From Stenocarpella maydis (Eukaryota; Ascomycota; Sordariomycetes; Diaporthales; Diaporthaceae), in the NCBI GenBank assembly GCA_002270565.1, contig NQMI01000066.1:182062-246061 (forward strand): a stretch of DNA of 64,000 bases, read 5' to 3'. Of the stretch, positions 11,565-23,407 are shown in pieces (the first letter of the stretch is position 1; each line of letters opens with the position of its first letter). The notes beneath the pieces were generated by a model. That model saw nothing but the letters and a program-made list of their open reading frames with translations. It ran no database searches and was not told the DNA's origin. The translations under genes were made by a program, and so were the position numbers.

Positions 11565-12649
11565 ATGGTGAGGCTCACGGCGGACTTGATCCAGAACTCC
11601 CTCTCCTACCTCAACCCACTCAAGGAGAGGGAGCTTGACCTCCGAGGTGCGTTTAGAGAAGAACAGATACTACACACATGATCTTTGCTTGAGAGCTAGA
11701 GTTGATATCAGACGTTCTTGTCTTTCCGGCAAATAGGTCACAGGATACCGACCATTGAGAACCTCGGTGTCGCGGGCGTACGTATCAAAACAGAGCCCTC
11801 CCTCCACCCCATCCTGCTCCCCTTTCTTCCTTACCCACATGCGCGCATGGAGTTTGCTGACGCCTGAGAGTACCGGTGTAGCCACAAGACGCCATCGACT
11901 TCACCGACAATGACATCCAGATCCTCGGCAACTTCCCGCTGTCCCCGCGGATACAGACGCTGCTCCTGGCGCGCAACCGCGTGTCCACCATCCATCCCAA
12001 CCTCCCCAGCGCAATCCCCAACCTGAAGAACCTGGTGCTGGCGTCGAACCAGCTGGCCGAGCTGTCAGACCTGGATGTACTGTGCAAGTTTGTGCGCCTG
12101 ACGCATCTGGTGTTGGCGGATAACCCTGTCACAAAGAAGGAGGTGCGTCTCCCGCCCCCCAGGAGTCCTGGGATAAGTCTTGGAAACGAGGGGGCGCACT
12201 GGGCTGACTGTATCCGTAGCACTACCGGTACTGGGTGGTCTGGCGATGCCCTACGGTGCGGTTCCTCGACTACCAGAAGGTGAAGCAGGCGGAGCGCGAG
12301 AAGGCCACGGAGTTGTTCGGCACGGCGGAGGAGCCGACAGAGCTGGCATCAAAGGTAAGGGCACCATTCCGATGGATCCCCTGTTTGGTAACATGCGTTT
12401 GCTAAGCAAGGACGCGCAAAACAGATCAAGGCCATCAAGTCCCAGACATTCAACGTTTCTACGAGAAATGGCGAGGCTACGAGCGGATCGAAGATGAAGC
12501 GCTTGAAGCTCACGGATAAGGAGAAGCAGAGGCTACAGGAGAGGATCAAGAAGGCCAGCAGCCTGGAGGAGATCATACGGTTGGAGAAGGAGCTCGAGGA
12601 AGGTCGGTTGCCTGCTGGCATTCTTGGCGATGATGCAATGGAAGAGTAG
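11565..12649 (+). CDS. LEA1: U2 small nuclear ribonucleoprotein A' (leucine-rich repeat)
   Basis: Five exons (11565-11646, 11737-11777, 11882-12142, 12220-12354, 12425-12649) join in phase to 247 aa. The N-terminus MVRLTADLIQ leads into the conserved LNPLKERELDLRG and IPTIENLG segments. LRR units follow (DFTDNDIQ, IQTLLLARNRVSTI, LKNLVLASNQLAEL, LTHLVLADNPV), then the LRR cap HYRYWVVWRCPTVRFLDYQKV. The tail is basic and helical with a KEKQRLQERIKKA segment. U2A' binds U2B'' and stem-loop IV of U2 snRNA in the spliceosome. The length is close to the 238-255 aa usual for Lea1/U2A'. It converges with the DPB3-like gene, about 635 bp between stop codons. Confidence 0.96.
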
Positions 12650-13284
12650 GTCGGGGACCTGACTCGACTGGTAGAGGAAACATGGTCGAGGCAGCCGGGA
12701 GCGGTGCCCAAGGAAGGCAGTGTGGGCTCAGTGGGCTCCAGAGCCTGGGACTGTTATCCATCGGCCTATCAAACTCATGGATTGCGCGGTCGAGGCGTAT
12801 TTCATCGTCCATGATCAAAATTTGTCATGCAGGCCAGAGAGAATCTGCACTTGCATGAGCTACTTGCCTAGCTAGAAATGCGTATAGCATCAAAAGTTTA
12901 ATGCACAGATCTAACCCACCCTCAGCACGCCTCAGACCAGTACGCTTGGCCAGCCTATGGACAACCACATAGCCAGCTGGCGGCATTTCGCCGTCCAGCT
13001 CGTCACTATGTGAGATCCTCGGAAATATTCGGTGAACACCATCCAGCCTCCTCACATGGTCATGGTTTGGCGTGCCCCAGAGGCCAGGTAAGCCTTCTAG
13101 GTTGAGGCTGCCGTGCTTTGCTAGCATCGCACCGGGAGGTAAACATGGGAGCCTGGCCCGGGGGGGGTGGGTTCTCATCAGTCGACACCAACTCCGGCGG
13201 GCCGCTCAGTCTGGGCGAAACTCGGCCAACCTCTCAGGATGACAACAGGTTCAGTCTTAGGGGCGGGACCTGCCGGCATCCCAC
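12650..13284. other. Convergent 3' region between LEA1 and DPB3-like gene
   Basis: Both flanking genes end toward this stretch, so it is expected to hold only 3' UTRs. I see no domain-bearing frame. Confidence 0.55.
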
Positions 13285-14039
13285 CTAACCGGTCATGTGC
13301 ACGTCCCCATAGCCGGGAGTATGGGCCCCCTCATCGTCCTCGGTCCTCTTGACGACGTCGTGGACGCCGAAGCCGTTGATGCTCTTCTGCTTCTTTCCGT
13401 TGGGCTGGCCCACCTCGTCGGCGTCGCCGCCGGCCGGCTTGCCGCCCTGGAGCTTGGCGCGCGTCTCGGCGGCCTTGTGCTTGATCTCCTTGTAGGGCTG
13501 TGTCTTTGGGATGGTGTCGTCGAGGAACTCCAGGTTGTCCTTTGCGATGACCGCGGCGGCTAGGAGTTGTTTAGCACGCTGGTCTGATTGAAAGGGGGTG
13601 GCGCTTGTGGAGAGCGAGTCTCTTCTTACACAGGTCCTTGTACTGCACGTTCCTACGTGGCTTCCGGTCGAGTTTGGCCATGTTATGACCTTGCTCCGCC
13701 AGGTACTGGATGAACATTTCCTGTCCGTAGCCATCAGTCAGTACCTACTGTTGAAGAGATGCCTACGGAAACGGAGCTGGGCTAGACAGGTAGCCTACCG
13801 TCGCCAGGGTTATAGCGAATGCAGCGTTATTTGAGCAGACGCTGATATCTGGGTCGACTGCAATGATCTTCTTGACTCTTGATACTTGCATGACGTGTCA
13901 GTATTGCTGCTATCCATGACGGACATGGCGGCGCAGGGGAATGGCCATCTCCCTGTGCCCGGCTTGAGAGCTTACATGGGAGCTGGACTGTGCCTGTCAC
14001 CTCCTTCCGAGGCCTGATAGGAGTTGTGTTGTAAGGCAT
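13285..14039 (-). CDS. DPB3: Histone-fold protein, DNA polymerase epsilon subunit C / CHRAC type (Dpb3-like)
   Basis: Four exons on the minus strand (14039-13976, 13884-13799, 13720-13630, 13559-13285) close in phase to 171 aa. A short N-terminus (MPYNTTPIRPRKEVTGTVQ) is followed by the histone fold at about residues 18-100, with LPLSRVKKIIAVDPDI, NAAFAITLATEMFIQYLAEQ, then RRNVQYKDLSAAVIAKDNLE and FLDDTIPK. This order is typical of the NF-YC-like half of the Dpb3-Dpb4 and CHRAC heterodimers. In that family it associates with Pol epsilon and with ISWI remodelers and helps in heterochromatin inheritance. The C-terminus is acidic, Gly-rich and probably disordered. Dpb3 versus a CHRAC-only paralogue cannot be separated from sequence alone. 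It is divergent from the CLC gene. Confidence 0.88.
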
Positions 14040-14572
14040 CCCGGCGTCTGCCTCACTCTGAGTCTCGCCCCGTCTGAAGGGTGAAATTTATTCGGGTTGG
14101 ATGTTCCAAAGGGGCTGGCTATTGGGCAACAATGAGATGCCACGGGGGGTGTGATGACTGTGAGTGTTGTGTGTGTGTGGGCCTCACGGACTGTAGTTTC
14201 TTGTCGGGTTGAAGGGCTGGCTGGCTGGCTGGCTGAGCACAGCAGATACAACATACCCCAGCGTGGCTAATTGAGACGCGGTTCTTTGTGTGACGCGACT
14301 TGCAACCTGGGTTCCGCTACAGGTACCCAGGTAGATACCTAGGTGCCTAAGTACCTAGGTGGGTATGTACTCGGTAGTCTACCTAGGTCCGTCTACTAGT
14401 GTATGTATACTACACCAGGTGTGCAGGGGCTGGCGTCCCAGAACCGAGTGAGCCTAGCTGGTGAGCAGTGCTGCCTGCCGCGGGTGCCCGCTATGTAAGT
14501 AGGCAGGCAGGCCGCTCGGCAGTGCGCCTCATTCTCAACCTCGACGACTGACTGTATTGCGGCTATGCGACC
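14040..14572. promoter_or_regulatory. Shared divergent promoter region of DPB3-like and CLC genes
   Basis: 533 bp separate the two start codons. The interval holds GT-rich and GGCT-repeat tracts (about 14159-14236) and the CCTAGGTA-type word cluster. No coding frame is supportable. Confidence 0.6.
14318..14396. repeat. CCTAGGTA/GGTACC palindromic word cluster
   Basis: Repeated ACCTAGGTG, TACCTAGGT and GGTACCCAGGTA words stand in the divergent promoter, about 180 bp upstream of the CLC start. It is the second of three such clusters in the window. Confidence 0.7.
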
Positions 14573-17252
14573 ATGGATTTACGGCGCCGTCCCTCGGTGA
14601 CCTCGCGCCTCTCCTTTGCCATCAGCAATGCTGAGCGTGGCGAGTCGCTAGACCAGCCCGCCGTTGCAGCCGCCGACCAGCAGATTGAGGAGGAAATCGC
14701 CGAGATCAAGAGATACGAGGTACTGTCGTTCCCTCCGCTTGACCCCATCCTCGGCCTGCCCCAGTCTCGCTGCTGCTGAACCCGGCTGATGATGCGCCCA
14801 GGACTTTACAACCATTGGTACGCACACATAGGCCCAGCCGCCGCCCAGCCCTCCCGCATAACTCACGCCGCTGCACAGATTGGGTTCAGGATGCTGCCCA
14901 GGAACGACAGCGCCGGAAAGCGCGCAGGAAGCGCACCGCCGGCCTCTACGACAGCGGCCGGGTCGATTGGCGGTACAGGCTCTTTGCCCTGTACGAGGCA
15001 GCCCAGGGCTGGATCGTCATCACCATCATCGGCGTCGCCATTGGCCTCAACGCAGCATTTCTCAACATCATCACCGAATGGCTGTCCGACATGAAGATGG
15101 GGTACTGCACCACCGCATTCTACCTCAACGAGAACTTCTGCTGCTGGGGCGAGGACAACGGTTGTCCCGAGTGGCACCGTTGGACCGGATTCGAGCCTGT
15201 CAACTACATCATCTACATAGTCTCCGGGGTATGTGTGGCCCACGACACCACCCACCACCCTTCTCCGGTTGCTGACGGCAGTAGACCATCTTTGCCTTTG
15301 TCTCCGCCACTCTCGTCAAGTGCTATGCGCCTTATGCGGCCGGGTCCGGCATCTCCGAAATCAAGTGCATCATCGCCGGCTTTGTCATGAAGGGGTTCCT
15401 TGGCTTTTGGACGCTTCTGATCAAGTCCATCTGCCTCCCCCTCGCCATTTCTTCGGGCCTGTCCGTTGGCAAGGAGGGTCCCAGCGTCCACTATGCCGTC
15501 TGTACCGGCAACGTCATCTCGCGTTTATTCGACAAGTACCGGCGCAGCAGTTCCAAGACCCGCGAGGTCCTCAGCGCGTGTGCTGCTGCAGGCGTGGCTG
15601 TGGCCTTTGGAAGTCCCATCGGCGGCGTTCTGTTCTCTCTGGAGGAGATGAGCAGCTATTTTCCACTCAAGACCATGTGGCGGAGCTATTTCTGTGCGCT
15701 TGTCGCGACAGTCGTCCTGGCCTTCATGAACCCTTTCAGGACGGGCCAGCTGGTCATGTTCCAGGTTACCTATGACCGGTCATGGCACTTCTTCGAGGCG
15801 CCATTCTACATCCTCATAGGTGCTATGGGTGGTCTCTATGGTGCTTTTGTCATCAAGTGGAATCTGCGCTACCAAGCGTTTCGTAAAAAGTACCTGGCAA
15901 AATATCCCGTTCTCGAGGCAACTCTCCTGGCGACAGCCACCGCTATCGTCTGTTACTACAACGTTTTCTTGAGAATCGACATGACAGAAAGCATGGAAAT
16001 TCTCTTCCTTGAGTGCGAAGGGACTGAGGATTATCATGGGCTCTGTGATGCCCCGAACCGACTCTGGAACATCATTTCCCTGTTTTCGGCCACCTTCATA
16101 CGGATCTTCTTCGTGATCATCTCGTATGGTTGCAAGGTACCTGCGGGTATCTTCGTCCCGTCCATGGCCATTGGAGCTTCCTTTGGCCGCGCGGTCGGCA
16201 TCATCGTGCAGGCTATACACGACGCAAATCCAGATAGCGTCTTCTTCTCGGCGTGCGACCCTGATGTCCCCTGCATCACGCCTGGCACGTACGCTTTCCT
16301 CGGCGCAGCGGCAGCACTAAGCGGTATCATGCATATCACGGTGTCAGTCGTGGTCATCATGTTTGAGCTGACCGGCGCACTTGTTTATATCTTGCCTACG
16401 ATGATTGTTGTTGGCGTTACCAAGGCTGTCAACGATCTCATCGGAGGCGGAGGGATCGCAGATCGCATGATATGGTTCAGTGGGATGCCATTCCTCGACG
16501 GCAAGGAAGAGCACAACTTTGGAGTGCCTGTCTCGCACGCCATGACGACCGATGTGGTCTCGATACCCATGTCTGGGTTGACTCTGCAGCAGGTCAAGCA
16601 ACTGCTTGCCAATGGGAAATACCAAGGCTTCCCCATTGTCGAGAATGAACAGAACAAGATTATTGTGGGATATATCGGCCGAACCGAGCTGCAGTATGCC
16701 ATCGACCGACTGAAGAAAGAGCGCTCTTTGAACCCACAAGCGAAATGCACTTTTGCATCGTCCAGCACTGTGGCGCCTACAACGCCATCTGCAACACCTT
16801 CGATCACTGTTTTCTCCGATCCAATGTCATCAACGTCCATCGATTTCACCCGTTACGTGGACCTGACCCCCGTGACGGTGCATCCTCGCCTGCCACTTGA
16901 GACGGTCATGGAGCTGTTCCGCAAGATCGGACCACGAGTCATTCTGGCTGAACACCATGGCCAACTGAAAGGCCTCGTGACGGTCAAGGATTGCCTCAAG
17001 TACCAGTTCAAGGCGGAGGCATCCGAGAACCCCAGGGATGACCAGCACATTGCGCAGTCGCAGGAGAAGCTTTGGGGTGTGTTCCAGCAGGTGGCGGGCT
17101 GGGTGTCCACCAAGGTCAACAGTGCCTCCGGCGGGCGGATACGGTTGAGCAGCAGTGCTGACGAGGGAGATGGCCTCATTATGGATGGGACGGAGCAGCT
17201 CGACGATGAAGGGGTTGAGTTGGAGAGTAGAGAGCAAGACGGCAGGCGCTAG
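14573..17252 (+). CDS. CLC-family chloride/proton exchanger with C-terminal CBS domains
   Basis: Exons 14573-14719, 14802-14817 (16-nt microexon), 14879-15228 and 15285-17252 join in phase to 826 aa. The N-terminus is cytosolic. The membrane core, about residues 100-550, carries the selectivity motifs GSGISEIK, GKEGPSVH (gating Glu near residue 235) and GSPIGGVLFSLEE. The second Glu of that last motif, near 292, is the proton glutamate found in exchangers rather than channels. KVPAGIFVPSMAIGASFGR and the GTYAFLGAAAALSG helix follow. Two CBS domains lie in the C-terminal third (MTTDVVSIP... and VDLTPVTVHP...VTVKDCLKYQF). Relatives such as yeast Gef1 and animal ClC-3/4/5 acidify Golgi and endosomes and affect copper and iron loading. 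An ATG at 14565 out of frame overlaps the main start. Confidence 0.95.
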
Positions 17253-19706
17253 GTGTTGGATATTCGCTAGATGAAATACAATCATTTAGATGTCTTGTCA
17301 CTGCCGGTTACTTGTTGCCAAATGGTGCCATCAAGATGTCCGCCGCACTCGAGACAAAGGTGTATATTACAAAAATGATCAACGAGACGATTACCAAGGA
17401 GACCATATTATCGCACCGCGGGTGTGCGGTAGGAGACTAATCCAAGGATGAACTATCCCACGAAGACGCAACAAGTAGGTCTGTATACCAGTATGCTCGG
17501 CGAGTTGCATTCGGACTGCCGAATGGTACCGGCGCCGAACGGAGAGACGGACTAGTGGGGCCGGCATTTGTGGGCCAGGGCCTCCTCCGATGACATGGTA
17601 TATATCTTGAACTGCTTTCCAAACTCTGTCATCCGTATGCTGCAATCACTTGAGTGGCTACCACCTACGGCAAGCGCGGCCGTCGGCGTACACGCCCGCG
17701 GACTTGGCCACGAGCTCTCAATTTCACGCACAGAATTGGCTCGTGGACAGATGGATTCGCGTCGATGGATCTCGTTCCGGTCGGATCACCTCAGCTGCGG
17801 CGTGCGGATCTCGATCCGCGCCTCAGGGAGCCACATCGTGGAGCATGATAGTTGGATTCCTCCGCAGCGAGATGCATGTGTCCGCTTCATGGTGCTTGAA
17901 AGAGCAGACGGCTTCTGCAGCCACCCAAGTCATGAGGGTAACATCGCAAGACGCACCGCGCTGAAGGCCAGGGGCGACATAGATGTATATTGGTCTGTGG
18001 CTTTTGACATGGCGAGGCACTAGGCTCTGTTTGTTGGAGATCTCTTGGCTACTGTGGCTTCTAGTCGGAGAAGCTCACCGCCGCATAGAGCACCTGTCGG
18101 GGCCCTTCTGACGGCAGGACGAGCGGACGGCCAACTGGTTCCGGAATAACGGCAGTTTCCCTCGTGTGCTGTGCAGGCTGGCAAGTAGTTCAAGCAAGTC
18201 AGACCCACAATGAGGTTGGTCGCAAGGGTTGTTGACGCTGCCGCAGAGCCGATTTTGTAGCTGGTGTACACTACGGAGCACAGCATGATGCGACGGGACG
18301 CTCGGATGCGGAGTGGACTGTTGATCCACTCTCTGGCAGGTACACGCGGCGTCTGGTGAGATGGTGCCTGAGAGCTCATGTTATCTGCCCACAGCGAGTA
18401 CGTAGTATGGTCCATGCGACGGAGCAGGCGGCTCTGTCTGCTTGCCTGGGACGGGTGGCGCGCTGGTAATAATGAGGGGTAGAGCTGGTTGCTGGCGCAG
18501 GGCGGGAGCTCAGCCAAGTCCGAGGACGTCACGATCTTGGCAGACGCATCGAGCTGGAACGAGAAGGTGCAGGCGGTCTTGCTATACATAGCACTGCGTT
18601 CTGCAAGGCATCGCAGCATACACTACAATACTGACTGCAGCGGGTGCGAGAAGTTGACGGTACTCCGCATACTGCCGCCGGGGCAAGAGCTGGCCGCCGT
18701 GTGCCACAAGGATGAACCCCTGCGGCTCGTTGCTCCTCTGAGGTTCAATGACACGGGATGCCCACTTTAAATGAGGAGAAAAAAGGCGCACGATGATGAC
18801 GATGGATCCATGATGATGCCGGCATTGACCTGTGACAAGACTGGCGGAAGAAAGAGAGACAGCGAAGGAAGGGTGACTGACTACATAGTATGTAAAAAAA
18901 CAAAGAGGGCAGAGGGGCAGCCGCCAACGTGTGCAGTGTACGGAGTACTGCCGAGGTACCTCTGTACGGGGCAGGTACCTGCCTACCTACTGCCTACCTA
19001 GCTTAGACTGCTTAGGTAGCACTGACGTTCCTGAGCGATGAGCCGTGACGAGCTTGGGCCACCAGGGCAGGGTTTCGGGATGCGCTAGTCCTGCGCAGGG
19101 CGTGGGGCTGCGAGCTGACTGGCTGTGCCGACCTCACCTCCCACGCTGGGCCTCCCAGGTTTGTGAGCCTTAGTGACCTTCAACCCCATCGTTGCCTGCA
19201 TCCCATTACAAAACAGTATTTGGCCACCTTGGGCCGTGCCCGGGAACCAGCCAGCCCAGCATCGGGCCCAGAGGACCACGGCTGCGCTCCTCTCAGGGCG
19301 ACCTCCCAATGTACCTCAGAGGTCCATGCATGTCCCACCTGCTCGGCCAACCGTGGCCATGGCGGGGCCCGACTTCACGATGCGTTGCCCCGGCGGGGAT
19401 TCCATGACATGGGGATGCAACGGCACGCATGAGCAGCAGCATCTGTTGCCGTGCACATGGACGACAGAGCCACTCTCCAGAAACCGGCTGGCTGCCGTCT
19501 GTGCCTTGGGGTGAGCACCCACTCCACTACGGAGCGTTGCCGTTATAGTCGACCGGTTAGCTCTTACAAGACGTCGTGGCACTATCGAGTCCCTCACTTT
19601 TTATATATAAGAAGTGCGCTCTACACCTGCCACCATTTTGGTCTCCCTCCTTCGTGTTGTTGGTTCCAGACATATCTGCCTTACCGTTGTATGATCCCGC
19701 GCAATC
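17253..19706. other. 2.45-kb intergenic region, no supportable gene
   Basis: Several long frames exist (for example 18020-18619 on the minus strand) but none shows a domain, codon signature or splice logic I can defend. A third CCTAGG-type cluster is at 18951-19019. A TTTTTATATATAAG TATA-like element near 19599-19612 lies about 100 bp upstream of the EGT1 start and could serve as its core promoter. Confidence 0.45.
18951..19019. repeat. GGTACC/CCTACCTA word cluster
   Basis: GGTACCTC, GGTACCTGCCTACC and CCTACCTAGC words are packed in 69 bp, the third cluster of this kind. It lies about 690 bp upstream of EGT1. Confidence 0.65.
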
Positions 19707-22700
19707 ATGACTGTGGCCACAGAGACTGCCGTTGTTTCGAACGCCGTCGCTCCTGTCGACCGGGCCGGCAGGAAGGTGACATCGACGCCTTCCTCGCCCA
19801 GCTTGGATATTATTGATATTCGCTGTGCCGCGGTTGAGCTCAACATCAAGGAAGAGATCAATACCCTCTTCAAGGCTCAAGGCGGCCCAAGGAGGCTTCC
19901 CACCCTCCTTCTATATGACGAGCAAGGCCTCCAGCTGTTCGAGGCGGTACGGTTTCTCCCTCTACCGTTCGCCCATCGATCGTAACCCATGCTGAATACG
20001 TGCCAGATCACGTATCTAGATGAGTACTACCTCACCAATGATGAAATCCAGGTCCTCAGGGAATCGGCATCCAGGGTTGCCGAGAGCATCGCCAACAAGT
20101 CCATGTTCATTGAGCTTGGGAGTGGGTATGTCTCGGAAAAGCCCGCCCCCCTCCCTACATGGCATGGCCCTTGATGCTGATTTCGTAGCAACCTGCGCAA
20201 AGTCAACCTGCTGCTCGAGGCCTTCGAGCGTGCCGGCAAGGAGATTGACTACTATGCTCTGGATTTGTCCCGGCAGGAGCTCGAGAGGACCCTGGCTCAG
20301 CTGCCCCCCTACAAGCACGTCAGAAGCCATGGGCTTTGGGGCACCTACGATGACGGAAGAGAATGGTTGAAGCGGCCTGTTAACATTCGACGCCAGAAAT
20401 GCGTTGTCTCCCTTGGCTCAAGCATTGGTTAGTTATGCCTAGGTGCCGGTCCTGTTGCTCTGGGATTCAACGGCTGAGAATGGTACAGGTAACTTCCTCC
20501 GCAGCGAGGCGTCGGATTTCCTGAGGGGGTTTGCAGACGTATTGAGGCCAGGTGACACAATGTTGGTCGGCCTGGACTCATGTATGGACCCGGCAAAGGT
20601 TTAGTAAGTCGAGGTTTACATGCACACCAAGCTCATCGCGCAAGGCTGACCTGCCTGCTTGCAGTCACGCGTACAACGGTCAGTTACACAAGCACCACTC
20701 TACTGGAGGCATACTGATTCCAGACGGACACGGTTAGACCGAGACGGCGTCACTCACGAGTAAGGCGTACCCCAGGTCCTTCGTACACTGACATGTCTAC
20801 TAAGGACACACAGATTTATACTCAACGGCCTGGTAAACGCCAATAAAGTCCTTGGCGAGGAGGCATTCAACCTGCAAGACTGGAGGGTTATTGGGGAGTA
20901 CGTCTACGATGATGAAGGAGGTCGGCACCAAGCATTCTACTCGCCAATAAGGGACGTGGTTGTCTTGGGCGAGACAATCAAAGCCAACGAGCGCATCCAG
21001 GTTGAACAGAGCCTGAAGTACTCCCAAGCTGCCTATACAAGACTATGGAGCTTGGCTGGTATGGCCACGGCGGACAGGTGGACCCTGGGCCAGGAATACG
21101 GTGAGTTCATCGCTACCTCCGAATTATATCATTGTCCGACCCCGGGGCCCACTGCTCGTGCGGCTGCTTTTTCCACCCTAGAGGCAGCCATGTCAGAAAG
21201 AGGATGACGTCCCCCCACGTTTCTGGAACAGTACAACCAGTCATGGGCCGATTCTTCTCGCGGAATGACCCCCTAACTTTGCTCGCGCATGTAATCCCCC
21301 TGATTTGCTTCGCGCATGTAATCCCCCGCCTGTGCGCGTGTCTGCTGATGCTCCCGGCTGCGGGGCTCGGCGGGCTTGCGAGGCTTAGTTTTGAGGCATG
21401 GCTTATTTAGAGGCTCGGGCCTACAGGTCCCGAATTTTCTAACCCAACTGCCCAGGTCCCCTCTGATTGACTGTCTGCAGGTCTCCACATGCTAGCCAAA
21501 CCCAGAATGCCTTTCAGCCTGATTCCGTCTGCTTACGCCTCGTCCGCCCTGCCCACCCTGAGCGATTGGGAAGGCATCTGGACAGCATGGGATACCGTCA
21601 CCAAGGACATGCTCCCCCAGGAGGAGCTACTTGATAGGCCGATTCGGCTTCGGAATGCCTGTATCTTTTATATCGGTCACATCCCAACCTTCCTGGACAT
21701 TCAACTCAACAAGACAACCAAGGGCCCCCCCACTGAGCCCAAGGGATATGCTGCCATTTTTGAAAGGGGCATTGATCCGGATGTCGACAACCCTGAAAGA
21801 TGTCACAGCCACTCAGAAACACCAACAGAGTGGCCTCCGGTCCAGGAAATTGTGGCCTACCAGAGCAATGTTCGCAAACGGCTGCGGAGCCTGTACGAAG
21901 GCGGAGCTGAGAGTATCCCACGGGATGTAGGGAGGGCCATATGGTGCAGCTTCGAGCATGAGATCATGCACCTGGAGACGCTATTGTACATGCTCTTACA
22001 AAGCGAGAAAACGCTACCACCGCCGAACACTGCGCATCCGGATTTCAAGGAGCTGGCCGAGAAGGCAAAGGCTGCAAGGGTCCCGAATCAATGGTTCGAC
22101 GTACCAGCGAAGGAGATCACCATTGGCTTGGACGACCCTGAAGACGGAACTGACACTTCACGTCACTATGGATGGTACTTTAACGACCAAGCCGATGAAT
22201 TCGCTCCTTGCCGCAGATTAACTAACTCGGAGCAGGGATAATGAGAAGCCGAGGAGAAAAGTCAAGGTGCACGCCTTCCAGGCTCAGGGGAGAGCCGTCA
22301 CAAACGAGGAGGTAAGACACAGCGGCCTGTCATTAACAAAGCACATACTAAGCCCTCGACAGTACGCACAATATATGTACGCAACAAGCACGTCGCAGTT
22401 GCCAGCGTCCTGGGTGGAGGTCAAGCCAGACGAGGCGCCCAACGGCGACGACGTCGCGGACGGGCCCGCGGGCCCAGCTAATACGAATGGGCATACTCAC
22501 GCCAATGGCATCGTCAACGGCGACACGTCGCTGCCAAAATCATTCCTCTCAGACAAGGCAGTGAGGACCGTCTATGGCCTCGTGCCTCTGGAGGATGCCC
22601 TTGACTGGCCCGTATCCGCCTCATATAACGAGCTCTCCAGCTGCGCGACATGGCTGGGCGGTCGTATACCCACGTTCGAGGAGGCCCGTAGCATTTATGA

Positions 22701-23407
22701 CCACGTTGATACTCTCAAGCGGAAAGAGGCTGAGAGGAAGCTGGGGAAGACGGTGCCCGCCGTGAACGGGTGAGGACGCCCTCCGCTCACCATGTCGTGC
22801 CGATGTGCCCCTCTCTCTAATGCGCGGCATTGACTGACTCGTTGCTTTATAGTCACCTCAGCAACAACGGCGTCCAAGAGACACCGCCATCACGAGCTAC
22901 GGGAAAGCCAGGGGACAATGGAGATCAAAGCGACCTCTTCATCGACCTCGATGGCGCAAACGTCGGGTTCCAACACTGGCACCCGGTTCCGGTAACTGCT
23001 GGCGGCGACCGCTTGGCCGGACAGGGCGAGATGGGTGGCCTCTGGGAGTGGACCAGTTCGCCTCTCCGCAAATGGCCACAGTTCGAGCCGATGTCCCTAT
23101 ATCCTCTCTATACCGGTGAGTGGCCCAAGTTGACAGGCATGGTTCGTGGAAGCTGGCGCGTTTGTATGACTGATTATGTGTGACTCGGCAGCCGACTTCT
23201 TCGACGAGAAGCATAATATAGTCCTGGGTGGATCCTGGGCCACGCACCCGCGAATCGCTGGAAGAAAGTCCTTGTAGGTGCCACTCGTTGGCTGTACAAC
23301 ACGACCCCATCTTTGACATGCTGACCATCCCGCGCAGCGTTAACTGGTACCAACGCAATTACTTGTTTGCATGGGTGGGAGCTAGGCTTGTGCGAGACGT
23401 TCAGTAA
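19707..23407 (+). CDS. EGT1: Ergothioneine biosynthesis protein Egt1 (histidine methyltransferase fused to sulfoxide synthase)
   Basis: Thirteen exons join in phase to 795 aa: 19707-19946, 20007-20125, 20189-20427, 20489-20603, 20665-20678, 20738-20759, 20814-21100, 21481-22174, 22236-22311, 22363-22769, 22853-23115, 23192-23273 and 23338-23407. Residues ~25-300 are the EgtD-type SAM-dependent histidine trimethylase (FIELGSGNLRKVNLLLEAF, YYALDLSRQEL, CVVSLGSSIGNF, YHAYNDRDGVTHEFILNGL). From ~320 on comes the EgtB-type part. This has a DinB-like bundle with iron ligands, His in YIGHIP and the HEIMHLET motif (HxxxHxE), then the formylglycine-generating-enzyme-like domain ending with GGLWEWTSSP, GGSWATHPRIAGRKS and WYQRNYLFAWVGARLVRD. 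The enzyme converts histidine to hercynine and couples it to cysteine as a sulfoxide, using O2 and Fe(II). The small exons (14 and 22 nt) are required for frame and motif. Intron 7 is long (380 nt). The gene converges with eIF2B-alpha. Confidence 0.96.

Noticed and set aside
18020..18619. 199-codon minus-strand frame in the CLC-EGT1 gap
   Set aside because: No domain, no clear start or splice context; could be a fast-evolving gene but I cannot support it.
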